A stretch of DNA of 64,000 nt from Halopseudomonas laoshanensis (GCF_008365385.1 NZ_QOVF01000001.1:744001-808000), one strand, 5' to 3'. Positions 36,009 to 45,286 are shown, numbered from the stretch's first letter. Notes: generated from the sequence alone by a model not told the origin. Translations and numbers: made by a program.

Positions 36009-36086
36009 CTTGCCCCGTAGCTGAGCATCGTTTTTTTACAGGCTGGTCAGCAACACTGAACGCATGCACATAACCGGGAGTTACGC

Positions 36087-37463
36087 ATGCGTATCATCAT
36101 TCTGGGCGCCGGCCAGGTCGGCGGCACCCTGGCCGAACATCTGGCTGGCGAAGCCAACGATATTACCGTAGTCGACCACGACCTCCGGCGCCTCAGGGAG
36201 CTGGAGGATCGGCTGGACTTGCGTACGCTTTGCGGCTCCGCTTCGCTTCCACATATCCTCGCCCAGGCCGGGGCAGAGGATGCCGATATGCTGGTGGCGG
36301 TCACCAGTAGCGATGAAATCAACATGATTGCCTGCCAGGTAGCCCAAAGCCTGTTCAACCTGCCGCGCAAGATCGCCAGAGTGCGTGAGCACGATTATCT
36401 GACCCACGGCGACGCGTTATTCAGCCGTGAAGCGATCCCGGTGGATGTGCTGATCAGCCCGGAAGCGCTGGTGACCCGCAGCCTCAAACGGCTGCTGCAG
36501 TACCCAGGAGCATTGCAGGTGCTGGATTTTGCTGGCGGCAAGGCACAACTGGTGGCTGTAAAGGCGCGTTACGGTGGCGCCCTGGTGGGCCAGCAGATTG
36601 CGTCGCTGCGGGAACATCTGCCCGGTGTGGAAATTCGTGTGGCGGCGATCTTCCGGCGCGAGTGCGCAGTAATCCCCCGCGGTGATACGGTGATCGAAGC
36701 TGACGATGAAGTGTTCTTTATCGCGGCGCGGGAGGATATCCGCCAGGTGATGGGCGAGCTGCGCCGCCAGGATAATCCTTATAAGCGCGTGGTCATCGCC
36801 GGTGGCGGGCATATCGGTGCGCGGCTGGCGGCAAGCATCGAGGACCGCTATCGAGTCAAGGTCATCGAGTTGAATCTGGAGCGCTGCGAGCTGTTGTCGC
36901 AGGAATTGAAGCAAAGCACCATTTTGCACGGTAGCGCCTCCAATCGTGACATGCTGATTGAGGAAAATATCGAGGCGACGGATGTATTCCTGGCACTGAC
37001 CAATGACGACGAGGCGAATGTGATGGCCTCGATGCTGGCGAAAAAGCTGGGCGCGCGTACGGTGATTACCTTGATCAATAATCCCGCCTACGTTGATCTG
37101 GTGCAGGGCGGCCTGATTGATATTGCTCTTTCCCCCCAGCAGTCGACTATCAGTGCGCTGCTTAGTCATGTAAGGCGTGGTGACGTCGTAGCCGTGCACT
37201 CGCTGCGCCGAGGGGCTGCGGAGGCATTGGAAGCCATTGCCCACGGTGACCAGCATAGCTCCAAGGTGGTCGGGCGCCGGATAGACCAGCTGGACCTCCC
37301 GGAGGGCACCACGGTGGGTGCCCTGGTCAGAGACGATGTGGTCTCCATCGCCCATGATCACAGTGTCATCGAGGACGGCGATCATGTGATTCTGTTCGTG
37401 GCCGACAAGCGTGCGGTGAAGCAGGTCGAGCGCTTGTTTCAGGTGGGCATCGGTTTTCTCTGA
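36087..37463 (+). CDS. trkA: Trk potassium uptake regulatory subunit TrkA
   Basis: TrkA is the cytosolic NAD(H)/ATP-sensing ring that gates TrkH. The 458-residue product has the full duplicated layout, two Rossmann RCK-N domains (IIILGAGQVGGTLAEHL at the N-terminus, VVIAGGGHIGARLAASIED near 230), each followed by a TrkA-C domain. Its start is 99 bp after the regulator gene, with its own direct repeat upstream. It is convergent with the lysine decarboxylase gene, with only 14 bp between stops and no visible terminator. Confidence 0.96.
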   Translation: MRIIILGAGQVGGTLAEHLAGEANDITVVDHDLRRLRELEDRLDLRTLCGSASLPHILAQAGAEDADMLVAVTSSDEINMIACQVAQSLFNLPRKIARVREHDYLTHGDALFSREAIPVDVLISPEALVTRSLKRLLQYPGALQVLDFAGGKAQLVAVKARYGGALVGQQIASLREHLPGVEIRVAAIFRRECAVIPRGDTVIEADDEVFFIAAREDIRQVMGELRRQDNPYKRVVIAGGGHIGARLAASIEDRYRVKVIELNLERCELLSQELKQSTILHGSASNRDMLIEENIEATDVFLALTNDDEANVMASMLAKKLGARTVITLINNPAYVDLVQGGLIDIALSPQQSTISALLSHVRRGDVVAVHSLRRGAAEALEAIAHGDQHSSKVVGRRIDQLDLPEGTTVGALVRDDVVSIAHDHSVIEDGDHVILFVADKRAVKQVERLFQVGIGFL

Positions 37464-37477
37464 AGCCAGCCAGCCGG

Positions 37478-39730
37478 TCAGTCGCCTTTCAGGCAGTCGA
37501 CACAGTACAGCAGGCTGCCGTCATCCTGCTGGGCACTGCGCAGGCCATGAATGTCGCTTTCAAAGCCGGGAAAGCGCTGGTCCTGGCGGCCGGCAATCTG
37601 CAGAAAGTCAGTGATCGCCGAACCGTCTGCAGGAAAGCGTTCACCGGGCATGATTACCGGAATACCGGGCGGGTAGGGCACCAGCATCACCGCGCTGATG
37701 CGGCCGGCCAATTGCTCGACCGGCACCATCTCCACCTGACCGCGCACCATGTGCTGATAAGCGTCGGCAGGGCGCACGACCATTTCCGGCAGCTCGGTGT
37801 AAATCTGTCGCAAGGTGCGCACCATGCGCTGCTCCTTGTAGAAAGCGTGCAACTGCTGGCAGATATCCTGCAAGCCCAGGCCGCGATAATGGCCGGTGGC
37901 GGCAACCCCCGGGAGTGTCGCCTCCAAAGGCGCGTTGGCATCGTACAGCCGCTTGAATTCCTGCAGCTCGGATACCAGGGTGCTCCACTTGCCCTTGGTG
38001 ATACCCAGGGAAAACAGAATAAGGAAGGAATACAGGCCGGTTTTTTCCACCACCAGGCCGCGTTCGGCAAGAAAGCGTGTCACCACCGCCGCGGGTATGC
38101 CGCTCTTCGCCAGGCGCCCCTGTTCTTCGACACCAGGGGTCAGCAGGGTGACCTTGATGGGGTCAAGCAGCGCGTAGTCATCGGCCATGGGGCCAAAGCC
38201 GTGCCAGTCTTCGTGGTCATCCAGCGTCCAGTCGCGGGGCTGAACCTGCTCTGCCTCCAATGCATCCTCCGGTTCCCAGACGTCAAACCACCATTGGTCC
38301 TCATGCAGCCGCGCGGCAGTCTGTTGCATTGCGCGGCGGAAAGAGAGTGCTTCGTCCAGAGTTTCCTGCACCAGCGAGCGGCCGGGTTCGCCGGCCATCA
38401 TCCCGGTGGCGACGTCGATCGAGGCGATGATGCCGTAGTGCGGCGAAGTGGAGGTATGCATCATGAAGGCTTCGTTGAAGCGCTCTAGATCAAGCTGCTG
38501 CTCCAGGCTGTTCTCGGCCAGAATAATCGATGCCTGAGATAGCGCGGCCAGGACCTTATGCGGGGATTGGGTGGCAAACACCAGAGGGTGCTTGGCACGC
38601 TCAAAGCCACGCTTGCTGCCCATGCCATGACGGCCAGCGTAGAACTCGTGAAAGGCCGCGTAGCCGTACCAGGCTTCATCAAAATGCAATATGTCGACCG
38701 CATCTTCCAGCTCGTCCTTGATCAGTTCGGCGTTGTAGCACAGCCCGTCGTAGGTCGAGTTGGTCAGTACCGCCAGGCGGATCTTGGCGTCGCGGCCCTG
38801 AAGCAGCGGATGCTCGGCCAGCCGCTGGCGCAGATTGGCCGGGGCGAAGGAATCCAGGCTGATCGGTCCGATAATGCCGTAGTCGTTACGCGAGCCGGTC
38901 AGATACACCGGAATAGCGCCGGTCATGATGATCGCGTGCAATATCGACTTGTGACAATTGCGGTCGACCAGCACCACATCATCACGACTGACAAAGGCGT
39001 GCCAGATGATCTTGTTGGCGGTCGAGGTGCCATTGACTACATAGAAACTGTGATCGGCGCCGAAGGTGCGCGCGGTATTGGCCTCAGCCTCGGCAATGGG
39101 CCCGTTGTGATCGAGCAGCGAGCCCAGACCAGGCACTGATACGGAGAGATCCGAGCGCAGTGTGTTTTCGCCGAAAAAGTCATGAAACGCGCGACCCACC
39201 GGGCTTTTGCGAAAGGCTACGCCACCGCCATGGCCGGGCGAGTGCCAGGAGTAGCTGGCGCGGCCGGTGTAATCGAGCAGCGCCTTGAAAAACGGTGGCA
39301 GCAGTTGCGCCAGGTAGGCCTGGGCGGTACGCGCGATCTGCCCGGCAATAAACGGCAGCGTATCCTCGAACAGATAGATGATCCCCCGCAACTGGTGCAG
39401 GTCACGCAGTGCGCTGAGCTTGTCGTTATCCAGACTCTGGCGGGTGGTCAGGGCCATGATCGGCAGTTCTGGTGAGCGGCAATGGGCAGCCTGGAACAGC
39501 GCTCTGACCTGCTCAAGATCATCCTCCTGGTCGGCGGTGAAGAGAATGCAGGACAACCCGCGGTGCGCCTCGGCGATCAAGCGGCCTTCGTCGATCGAGG
39601 CAGTGGCCAACACTTCAAGGCCTTCCTGCTTTAGCGCTTTAAACAGTTCGGCAAGTTGGCTGCCGGCCACATCCTGGCGGCCAATGTGCGGGTTGATGAC
39701 CAGAATGGGGAAGTGCAAGTGCTTGAACAT
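37478..39730 (-). CDS. ldcA: Lysine decarboxylase LdcA-type (Orn/Lys/Arg decarboxylase family)
   Basis: This PLP enzyme has 750 residues and most likely converts lysine to cadaverine. It has the N-terminal wing domain (MFKHLHFPILVINPHIG), then the PLP-binding large domain with SWHSPGHGGGVAF, NGTSTANKI, HFDEAWYGYAAFHEFYAG and the PLP-lysine motif TQSPHKVLAALSQAS. A C-terminal domain ends with VPYPPGIPVIMPGE. Length and sequence resemble P. aeruginosa LdcA rather than SpeC; ornithine or arginine as substrate cannot be excluded from sequence alone. AAGGA lies 10 nt before the ATG. Confidence 0.88.
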   Translation of the reverse strand: MFKHLHFPILVINPHIGRQDVAGSQLAELFKALKQEGLEVLATASIDEGRLIAEAHRGLSCILFTADQEDDLEQVRALFQAAHCRSPELPIMALTTRQSLDNDKLSALRDLHQLRGIIYLFEDTLPFIAGQIARTAQAYLAQLLPPFFKALLDYTGRASYSWHSPGHGGGVAFRKSPVGRAFHDFFGENTLRSDLSVSVPGLGSLLDHNGPIAEAEANTARTFGADHSFYVVNGTSTANKIIWHAFVSRDDVVLVDRNCHKSILHAIIMTGAIPVYLTGSRNDYGIIGPISLDSFAPANLRQRLAEHPLLQGRDAKIRLAVLTNSTYDGLCYNAELIKDELEDAVDILHFDEAWYGYAAFHEFYAGRHGMGSKRGFERAKHPLVFATQSPHKVLAALSQASIILAENSLEQQLDLERFNEAFMMHTSTSPHYGIIASIDVATGMMAGEPGRSLVQETLDEALSFRRAMQQTAARLHEDQWWFDVWEPEDALEAEQVQPRDWTLDDHEDWHGFGPMADDYALLDPIKVTLLTPGVEEQGRLAKSGIPAAVVTRFLAERGLVVEKTGLYSFLILFSLGITKGKWSTLVSELQEFKRLYDANAPLEATLPGVAATGHYRGLGLQDICQQLHAFYKEQRMVRTLRQIYTELPEMVVRPADAYQHMVRGQVEMVPVEQLAGRISAVMLVPYPPGIPVIMPGERFPADGSAITDFLQIAGRQDQRFPGFESDIHGLRSAQQDDGSLLYCVDCLKGD

Positions 39731-39878
39731 GAAAGCCGATTCCTTGAAAGACCTGCTTCCAGACTACACCACAGACGCGTGTGCTGCTTGGTCCGCTAAG
39801 CAGACCGACGGGTCAGAAACAGCTTGAGCAGTGGTATGCTTTGGACCTTACAAACGATATGGATGGGAGTTAGCGACA

Positions 39879-40340
39879 GTGAAATGGGATCTGGACAATC
39901 CGCACACCCTGGAAATTACCGTGCAGCCGGAGGATATCGATGGCCTTGGTCACGCGAATAATATCGTTTACGTTGGTTGGTTAGAACGCTGCGCCTGGCA
40001 ACATTCCAGCTCTCTGGGTCTGGGGGTGGAGGAATACCGCAAACTGGATAGAGCCATGGCGGTGTTTCGTCACGAGATTGATTACCTGAGCGCCGCATAC
40101 GAGGGCGATCAACTGGTCATGGCGACCTGGATTATCAGTTGGGACAAAAAGCTGCGCATGACCCGTCACTTTCAGTTATGCCGCAAGTCGGATGGAGCCA
40201 CACTGTTGCGTGCCCGCACGACATTCGTTTGCATAGAGGTGTCCACGGGCAAACCCAAGCGTATGCCGCCGATTTTTATCGAAGTCTACGCCAAGGGTAT
40301 GTCTGCCGATGCCGAGACCGGAGAAGTTACAAGGGATTGA
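39879..40340 (+). CDS. Hotdog-fold acyl-CoA thioesterase (4HBT type)
   Basis: The 153-residue product belongs to the 4-hydroxybenzoyl-CoA thioesterase-like family. The signature QPEDIDGLGHANNIVYVGWLE contains the catalytic Asp and the helix start, split here at the Gly. The FRHEIDYLSAAYEGDQL and RTTFVCIE segments complete the fold. I chose a GTG start at 39879 because GGGAG lies 9 nt upstream and the family begins here. An in-frame ATG at 39831 would add 16 unlike residues. It is divergent from ldcA and convergent with ppnP. The acyl-CoA substrate is unknown. Confidence 0.82.
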   Translation: MKWDLDNPHTLEITVQPEDIDGLGHANNIVYVGWLERCAWQHSSSLGLGVEEYRKLDRAMAVFRHEIDYLSAAYEGDQLVMATWIISWDKKLRMTRHFQLCRKSDGATLLRARTTFVCIEVSTGKPKRMPPIFIEVYAKGMSADAETGEVTRD

Positions 40341-40389
40341 AGCGGGGATGACGGCGCGGAATTAATACTTGCGGCTGGAGCGCAAGCAA

Positions 40390-40413
40390 AGCGGCAGGTG
40401 TTGGCCTGCCGCT
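40390..40413. terminator. Hairpin between convergent thioesterase and ppnP genes
   Basis: AGCGGCAGG (40390-40398) and CCTGCCGCT (40405-40413) form a perfect 9-bp stem around a 6-nt loop in the short convergent gap. T-tracts on either side are weak, so termination may be inefficient. Confidence 0.6.
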
Positions 40414-40422
40414 GCTATGGTT

Positions 40423-40704
40423 TTAGCGGTACTCGCACAGGTAGGCGGTATCTTCCTCTACTACCAGTTTGAACTTGCTATGCGCGGCTACTACAAACTG
40501 GCTGCCAGCAGCATATTCTTCCCACTCATCGCCACCCGGCAATTGCACGGTGAGCTTGCCAGTAATCACCTGCATGATTTCCAGCTGATTGGTGCCGAAT
40601 TCGTACTCACCCGGTGCCATAACGCCCACAGTGGCGGTACCGTCGGGCTGCTGAAAGCCGATTGACGCGACCTTGCCATCAAAATACTCGTTGATCTTGA
40701 ACAT
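40423..40704 (-). CDS. ppnP: Pyrimidine/purine nucleoside phosphorylase PpnP (DUF1255)
   Basis: This single-domain cupin of 93 residues is of the PpnP/YaiE family, which phosphorolyses many nucleosides. Family landmarks are the start [17 protein letters not shown], the [12 protein letters not shown] strand and the C-terminal [26 protein letters not shown] in two adjoining parts. GAGGAG 7 nt before the ATG at 40704 fixes the start; the frame is open further upstream. Length is normal. It is monocistronic and convergent with the thioesterase gene. Confidence 0.93.
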   Translation of the reverse strand: MFKINEYFDGKVASIGFQQPDGTATVGVMAPGEYEFGTNQLEIMQVITGKLTVQLPGGDEWEEYAAGSQFVVAAHSKFKLVVEEDTAYLCEYR

Positions 40705-40776
40705 CTGCGGGCTCCTCGAGAGCGTAATTGAGAGCCGCCTAGTATGCCTAAGCCGGCTATATACCGGCAATCGAAA

Positions 40777-43700
40777 TCAGACTGCCGCCGGTCTACCGGT
40801 CAATTTAGTTGTTGCACATTCTGCCAAGCCATTAATGATCATATACAGGCAGGGCACCACGAACAGCGTCAGCAGCATCGAGACCATCAGCCCGCCGACC
40901 ACCGTCAAGGCCAGCGGGCGCATGATCTCTGCGCCTTCACCTATGCCGATCGCCAAGGGCAGCATGCCGAGTACGGTGGTTAGCGTGGTCATCAGAATCG
41001 GCCGCAAGCGCACGCTGCCAGCTCGGGCAATCGCTTCGATCACGCTAAGACCGTCCTGCCTGCGCCCCTGCTCGATATATTCCACCAACAGGATGGCGTT
41101 GTTGACCACAATGCCTATCAGCAGTATCAGACCAATCATCACTGGCGAGGAAACCGGCGTGCTGGTTGCCCACAGGGCGAGACTGACGCCCACCATAGAC
41201 AGGGGCGCTGCGGCCATGATAATCAGCGGGTTGCTCAGCCGTTCGTACTGAACGGCCAGCACCACGAACACCAGGAAAATCGACAGCATGACCACCAGAA
41301 TGATTTCCTGATTGGTTTCCTGGATGGTTTCCCATTGCCCGCCGGTAAGCAAACTGTAGCGTTCCGGTATTTCCAGATCCGCCAGACGCTCCTCAACGGC
41401 CATCATCACGGTACCAACATCGGAAATACTGGTGTTGATATCACCCACCACGCGCATGATCCGCGTCTGGTTCTCGCGATAGATCACCGCCGGACCTTCA
41501 CCCAGCTCCAGCCGGGCGACGTCGCGCAGCAATACCGGTTCATCGTCAATACGAAACAGCAGTAGGCTGCCCAGGTCTTCAGCATTGGTGATCGTATCGT
41601 AGGGCAGGCGTACGCGCATGTCGTACTCCTGATTACCGTCGATGTACTGGGTAGCCACCTGGCCGTCCACTGCATGGCGGATAGCTTCGCCTACGTCGCT
41701 GACGCGCAGACCAAACTGCGCCGCTCGCTGACGATCAACGAACAGCCTGAGCAGGGGCGTTTGATCCTCGGCACCGGTCTCCAGCCCAATCAACCCTGGA
41801 ATGCCCTCCAGGCGCTGCTTGATGTCGTCTGATATGCGTTGCAGTTCGTCCAGCTCAGGACCGGTCACGCCAATCGCCAGATCGTTGCCGTCGCTGGTGA
41901 AACGCAGGCCGCGAATCTGCGGCGGCCGTGCGGTAATGCTGACGCCGGGCAAGCCCAGGTCACGCACCGCCCGCTGCGCCTCGTTGATCCAGATGCCCGC
42001 GGGCATGTCCGGGCGTTCGCTGGCTGGCACCAGTTGAATCTGAAAGATACCCGAGCCAGCCCGCTCACTGATGACGCCGCCCCACAGGGCCCCGCCTGCC
42101 AGGGTAAAGACGTTATCGACGTGGTCGCGCTCAAGCAGTAATTGTTCAATTTGCCTGGACACGCGCTGGGTCTCATCCGGGGGCGTGCCCGCCGGCATGG
42201 TAATGCGTATCTGTACCGCCCCGTCATCCAGCTGCGGCAGAAACTCGCTGCCCAACTGAGTGAACAGCCATGCCGAGCCTGCCAGCAACAGCGTAGCCAG
42301 GCCCATCACGCCCCAGCGCCAGCGAAGAACGCCGGGCAATACGCGGGCATAGCCATTGCGCAGACGTAATATGCCCGCGCTGAAACCGCGTACCGGCGCG
42401 CTGTTAACCAGGCCACTGTTGAAACTGATGCGCCCCATCAGGGCGGCCAACGAGGGCACCAGGGTAAGGCCGGCAAGCAGCGTGGCGAGGATGGCGAAGG
42501 AAATGGTCACGATCATTTCGCGGAATACCAACGCGGCAATGCCACTGACCAGTAGAAAAGGTAATACCGCCGCCAGGTTGGTCATGGTTCCGGCCGTTAT
42601 AGCTGACACCACCTCGCTGGCGCCGTCGCGCGCGGCATCATCAGGTGATTTGCCCAGGGTTTCGCGATGTCGATAGATGTTTTCCAGCATGACGATGGCG
42701 TTGTCCAGCAGCAGGCCGACACCCAACGCCAGCCCGCCCATACTGATGATGTTCAGCGTCAGGCCGCTCATGCCCATCAGACTGAAAGTTGCCATTATGG
42801 CGATGGGGATGGAAATGCCGATGACGAAGCCTTTGCGCAGGCTGCCGAGGAACAGCAGCACGATAATCATTGCCAAAGTGCCGCCCAGCAGCGCGGCAGA
42901 GGTCACGCTGGACAGCGCACCACGGATGAAATAGGTCGGGTCTTGGGTCGGCCGATAACTGATATCGGCAGGAATGAAGTCGCTGCGCTCAAGCCTTTTC
43001 AGCGTGTCGCGCACGGCATCCGCGACCGCGACGGTGTTGGCCTCCGGCAGTTTGTAAATGGATACCTGCGATGCGGGAGTGCCATCCAGACGGGCAAAGA
43101 CTCGTTGCCGGCGGTTGCCGTCGATCACTTCGGCAACATCTGCCAGGCGGATATTCTGCCCGTAGCGGGACACTTCGCGGGGGAGTGGCAGAAGCAGGTT
43201 CTCGATCTGCTTCAGGGAGGTAAACAGGCCCTCGGTCTTGGCCGCGACATCAAAGGTGTCGGAGGTCACGCGGCCAATCGCCAGATCGCGGTTCTCGGCA
43301 GCGAGGATGCGGCTTACGTCAGCCATACCCATGCCGTAGGACAGCAGCCGCTGCTGATCAATAATCACCTCGATCTCGCGGACCATGCCGCCAGCGGCTT
43401 CCACCGAAGACACCCCGGGAATGCCGATCAGTTGCGGCGTCAGCGTATTCTCAATCCAGTCGTTGACCGCAGCCTCATTGCGCACGGTCGAGCTGAATCC
43501 GCCTTGCCAGACAGCTTGCTGGCCGGGATCGAACTTGCGCACACGTGGTGGATCAACGTCCGGCAAAAGAGGTCTGGCCTGTTCCAGGCCACGTGCGGTG
43601 TCCTGCAATGCCAGGTCGAGATCGGTACCGAATTCGAAAGTCAGATCCAGATCGGTCTGGCTGTCTTCTACTTCACTGCTGATCTTGGTGAGGTTCTCGG

Positions 43701-43944
43701 TGGCGGCGAGGTTGCGCTCGAGCACCCGGGTGACCTGTTCTTCAATTACCTCAGCGGAGACCCCAGGGTATTCAACACTGACGCGGATCTGCGGGTAATC
43801 GATACTGGGCAGCAGGTCGATCGGCAGGCGTTGCAGAAAGTACAAGCCCATGATCAGTACCACTGACGCCAGGGCCAGGGTGCCAACCGGGCGGCCGATG
43901 GCAAGTGTAGTCAGGCCGAAACGTGGGCGCTCGGGATCAGTCAT
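40777..43944 (-). CDS. RND efflux transporter, inner-membrane subunit
   Basis: This HAE/AcrB-like proton antiporter has 1055 residues. The layout is the usual two repeats of six membrane segments each, with a large periplasmic porter part after the first and seventh helices. Visible motifs are RLPIDLLPSIDYPQIRVSVEYPGVSAEVIE at the N-terminus in two parts, LGVGLLLDNAIVMLENIYRH in helix 4 with the proton-relay Asp, and PVMIGLILLIGIVVNNAILLVEYI in helix 10. It overlaps the adaptor gene by 8 bp. Substrate is unknown, and no outer-membrane channel gene is adjacent. Similarity by eye is to multidrug rather than heavy-metal pumps. Confidence 0.92.
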   Translation of the reverse strand: MTDPERPRFGLTTLAIGRPVGTLALASVVLIMGLYFLQRLPIDLLPSIDYPQIRVSVEYPGVSAEVIEEQVTRVLERNLAATENLTKISSEVEDSQTDLDLTFEFGTDLDLALQDTARGLEQARPLLPDVDPPRVRKFDPGQQAVWQGGFSSTVRNEAAVNDWIENTLTPQLIGIPGVSSVEAAGGMVREIEVIIDQQRLLSYGMGMADVSRILAAENRDLAIGRVTSDTFDVAAKTEGLFTSLKQIENLLLPLPREVSRYGQNIRLADVAEVIDGNRRQRVFARLDGTPASQVSIYKLPEANTVAVADAVRDTLKRLERSDFIPADISYRPTQDPTYFIRGALSSVTSAALLGGTLAMIIVLLFLGSLRKGFVIGISIPIAIMATFSLMGMSGLTLNIISMGGLALGVGLLLDNAIVMLENIYRHRETLGKSPDDAARDGASEVVSAITAGTMTNLAAVLPFLLVSGIAALVFREMIVTISFAILATLLAGLTLVPSLAALMGRISFNSGLVNSAPVRGFSAGILRLRNGYARVLPGVLRWRWGVMGLATLLLAGSAWLFTQLGSEFLPQLDDGAVQIRITMPAGTPPDETQRVSRQIEQLLLERDHVDNVFTLAGGALWGGVISERAGSGIFQIQLVPASERPDMPAGIWINEAQRAVRDLGLPGVSITARPPQIRGLRFTSDGNDLAIGVTGPELDELQRISDDIKQRLEGIPGLIGLETGAEDQTPLLRLFVDRQRAAQFGLRVSDVGEAIRHAVDGQVATQYIDGNQEYDMRVRLPYDTITNAEDLGSLLLFRIDDEPVLLRDVARLELGEGPAVIYRENQTRIMRVVGDINTSISDVGTVMMAVEERLADLEIPERYSLLTGGQWETIQETNQEIILVVMLSIFLVFVVLAVQYERLSNPLIIMAAAPLSMVGVSLALWATSTPVSSPVMIGLILLIGIVVNNAILLVEYIEQGRRQDGLSVIEAIARAGSVRLRPILMTTLTTVLGMLPLAIGIGEGAEIMRPLALTVVGGLMVSMLLTLFVVPCLYMIINGLAECATTKLTGRPAAV

Positions 43945-44995
43945 GGTTGATCACAATGCGTACCTGCTGATCTTCCAGCATATCTATCGGGTTGCTGGCC
44001 AATATGGTTTCGCCGGGCTCAAGGCCGTTGACGATTTCCGTCCAGCGGCCGCGACTGATGCCTTTGCTGATCTCGCGCTGAACCAGTCTGTCGTTCTCTA
44101 TCACGTACACGTAATGACCATTGTCCAGGCTGCCGACCGCCGCTCCTGGTACCACGAGCGTATTCGGCCGCGGATCAATAGCCGCGTCTATGCGAGCTAG
44201 AAAGCCCGGTCGCACGCCCTGATCCCAGGCGCTGCTGGGGAGTAATACTTCAACGGTAATCAGTCGGCTGCTTCCCTGTGCTGCGGGAAAGATCCGTCTT
44301 ACTCTGCCTTCCAGACGCAGCTCGGGCAGGGCGTCCAGTGTGACGGGCAGTATCTGGTCCTGGTTGATATGCACCACATCCAGTTCCGATACGCCCAGAC
44401 GCAGTACCAGTTGGTCCAGGTCTGCCAGTTCGAACAGCGTACTCTGGATTTCCACGGCTTCACCGGTCTCGATATGCCGGGCGATAATGGTACTGGCCTG
44501 AGGTGCTTCAATACGTCCGTAGGCGACTCTGCTGAGCCATAGATCACGCTGACTGCGGGCCACCTGCAGGGCGACATCGGCGGCCTGATATTCTATCTGG
44601 GTTGCGACACCGCGCCGGCGCAGTTCGATGGCGCGCTCAAAATCCAGTTTGGCCGAGGCCATTTGTGCCTCTGAGCGCGCGAGCTCGGCGGCGGCCTCGG
44701 CGACATCCAGTTGGGCGAGGAGTTGCCCGGCCTTGACGCGATCGCCTTCCTCGACCGCTACGCTCTTTACTGTGCCTTCGGTGCGGGCGGCCAGACTGAT
44801 CAGCGCGCGGGGCTCTACGGTCGCTGCAAGCCGCAGCGGGCGGGAAAGGTCACGTGTGTTTACCTGGTGCGCGGCTACGGGTGTAGCGTCACGCTTCGCC
44901 TGAGGCGGGTCCGCTTCCTGCTGGCAGCCGACGAGCAGTGCGAGTGCGAGAAGGGCCGACAGCGGACGGGGGGAATCGGACTTGTACCTCAGCAT
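43937..44995 (-). CDS. RND periplasmic adaptor lipoprotein
   Basis: The membrane fusion protein of the adjacent pump has about 352 residues. The signal peptide ends in lipobox LVGC. It then has an N-terminal barrel/lipoyl half (PLRLAATVEPRALISLAARTEG), a short helical hairpin (AEAAAELARSEAQMASAKLDFERAIELR) and a C-terminal barrel with VRPGFLARIDAAIDPRPNTLVVP. The ATG at 44995 puts the signal peptide in a normal position. An in-frame ATG at 45025 would add ten residues, and neither start has an ideal ribosome site (AAGGA is 12 nt before 44995). It overlaps the transporter gene by 8 bp. Confidence 0.88.
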   Translation of the reverse strand: MLRYKSDSPRPLSALLALALLVGCQQEADPPQAKRDATPVAAHQVNTRDLSRPLRLAATVEPRALISLAARTEGTVKSVAVEEGDRVKAGQLLAQLDVAEAAAELARSEAQMASAKLDFERAIELRRRGVATQIEYQAADVALQVARSQRDLWLSRVAYGRIEAPQASTIIARHIETGEAVEIQSTLFELADLDQLVLRLGVSELDVVHINQDQILPVTLDALPELRLEGRVRRIFPAAQGSSRLITVEVLLPSSAWDQGVRPGFLARIDAAIDPRPNTLVVPGAAVGSLDNGHYVYVIENDRLVQREISKGISRGRWTEIVNGLEPGETILASNPIDMLEDQQVRIVINHD

Positions 44996-45127
44996 GCGTT
45001 TGAACATTCCTTTAATGGCGCACATGTACTCGCATATCGGTAAAGGCGAGCATGGCCCGCTGACATGGATTAAGCGCGGTCGGGTAGCTGTATGCTAACC
45101 GTTACTGATGACAGAATCAGCGCAAGC

Positions 45128-45170
45128 TGATAATCATTCTTGATATTTCTTGGCAAAAGGTTTCAAGAAA
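45128..45170. promoter_or_regulatory. Divergent operator region: Fur-like half and 7-bp inverted repeat
   Basis: TGATAATCATT at 45128-45138 matches the central and right part of the Fur box, but the left part is not conserved. TTTCTTG (45146-45152) and CAAGAAA (45164-45170) form a perfect inverted repeat with an 11-bp spacer. Both lie between the RND adaptor gene (minus) and the dehydrogenase leader (plus), so either could control either direction. Confidence 0.3.
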
Positions 45171-45185
45171 AAGCCACTGTCGCCA

Positions 45186-45280
45186 GGTTAGGCTATGGTG
45201 CACGCAATGAAAGTCCGGTGCGTACCGGGTGGGTGTGATCTAACCAGCGAGGCTGCTATGGCAGCCTCCTTCTTGAGGAG
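45186..45280 (+). ncRNA. Candidate structured 5' leader (cis-regulatory RNA)
   Basis: The 100 nt before the dehydrogenase gene contain nested pairing. GGTTAG (45186-45191) and CTAACC (45240-45245) close a domain that holds the perfect tetraloop hairpin CCGGT-GCGT-ACCGG (45215-45228). Next is GAGGCTGC-TATG-GCAGCCTC (45249-45268). Its 3' arm overlaps CTCCT (45266-45270), which could alternatively pair with the ribosome site AGGAG (45276-45280). The two hairpins are mutually exclusive, as in a translation-controlling riboswitch. I do not recognise a known class. Confidence 0.45.
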
Positions 45281-45286
45281 ATACTG

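Noticed and set aside
42667..43866. 399-codon plus-strand frame inside the RND transporter gene
   Set aside because: His/Gln/Asp-rich translation typical of an antisense shadow, fully inside a conserved gene on the other strand.
45211..45240. Resemblance of the 45186-45245 leader to group II intron or RNase P sequence
   Set aside because: Only a short GAAAGTCCGG-like word is shared; no reverse transcriptase gene, no full-length conserved core and the element is too short.
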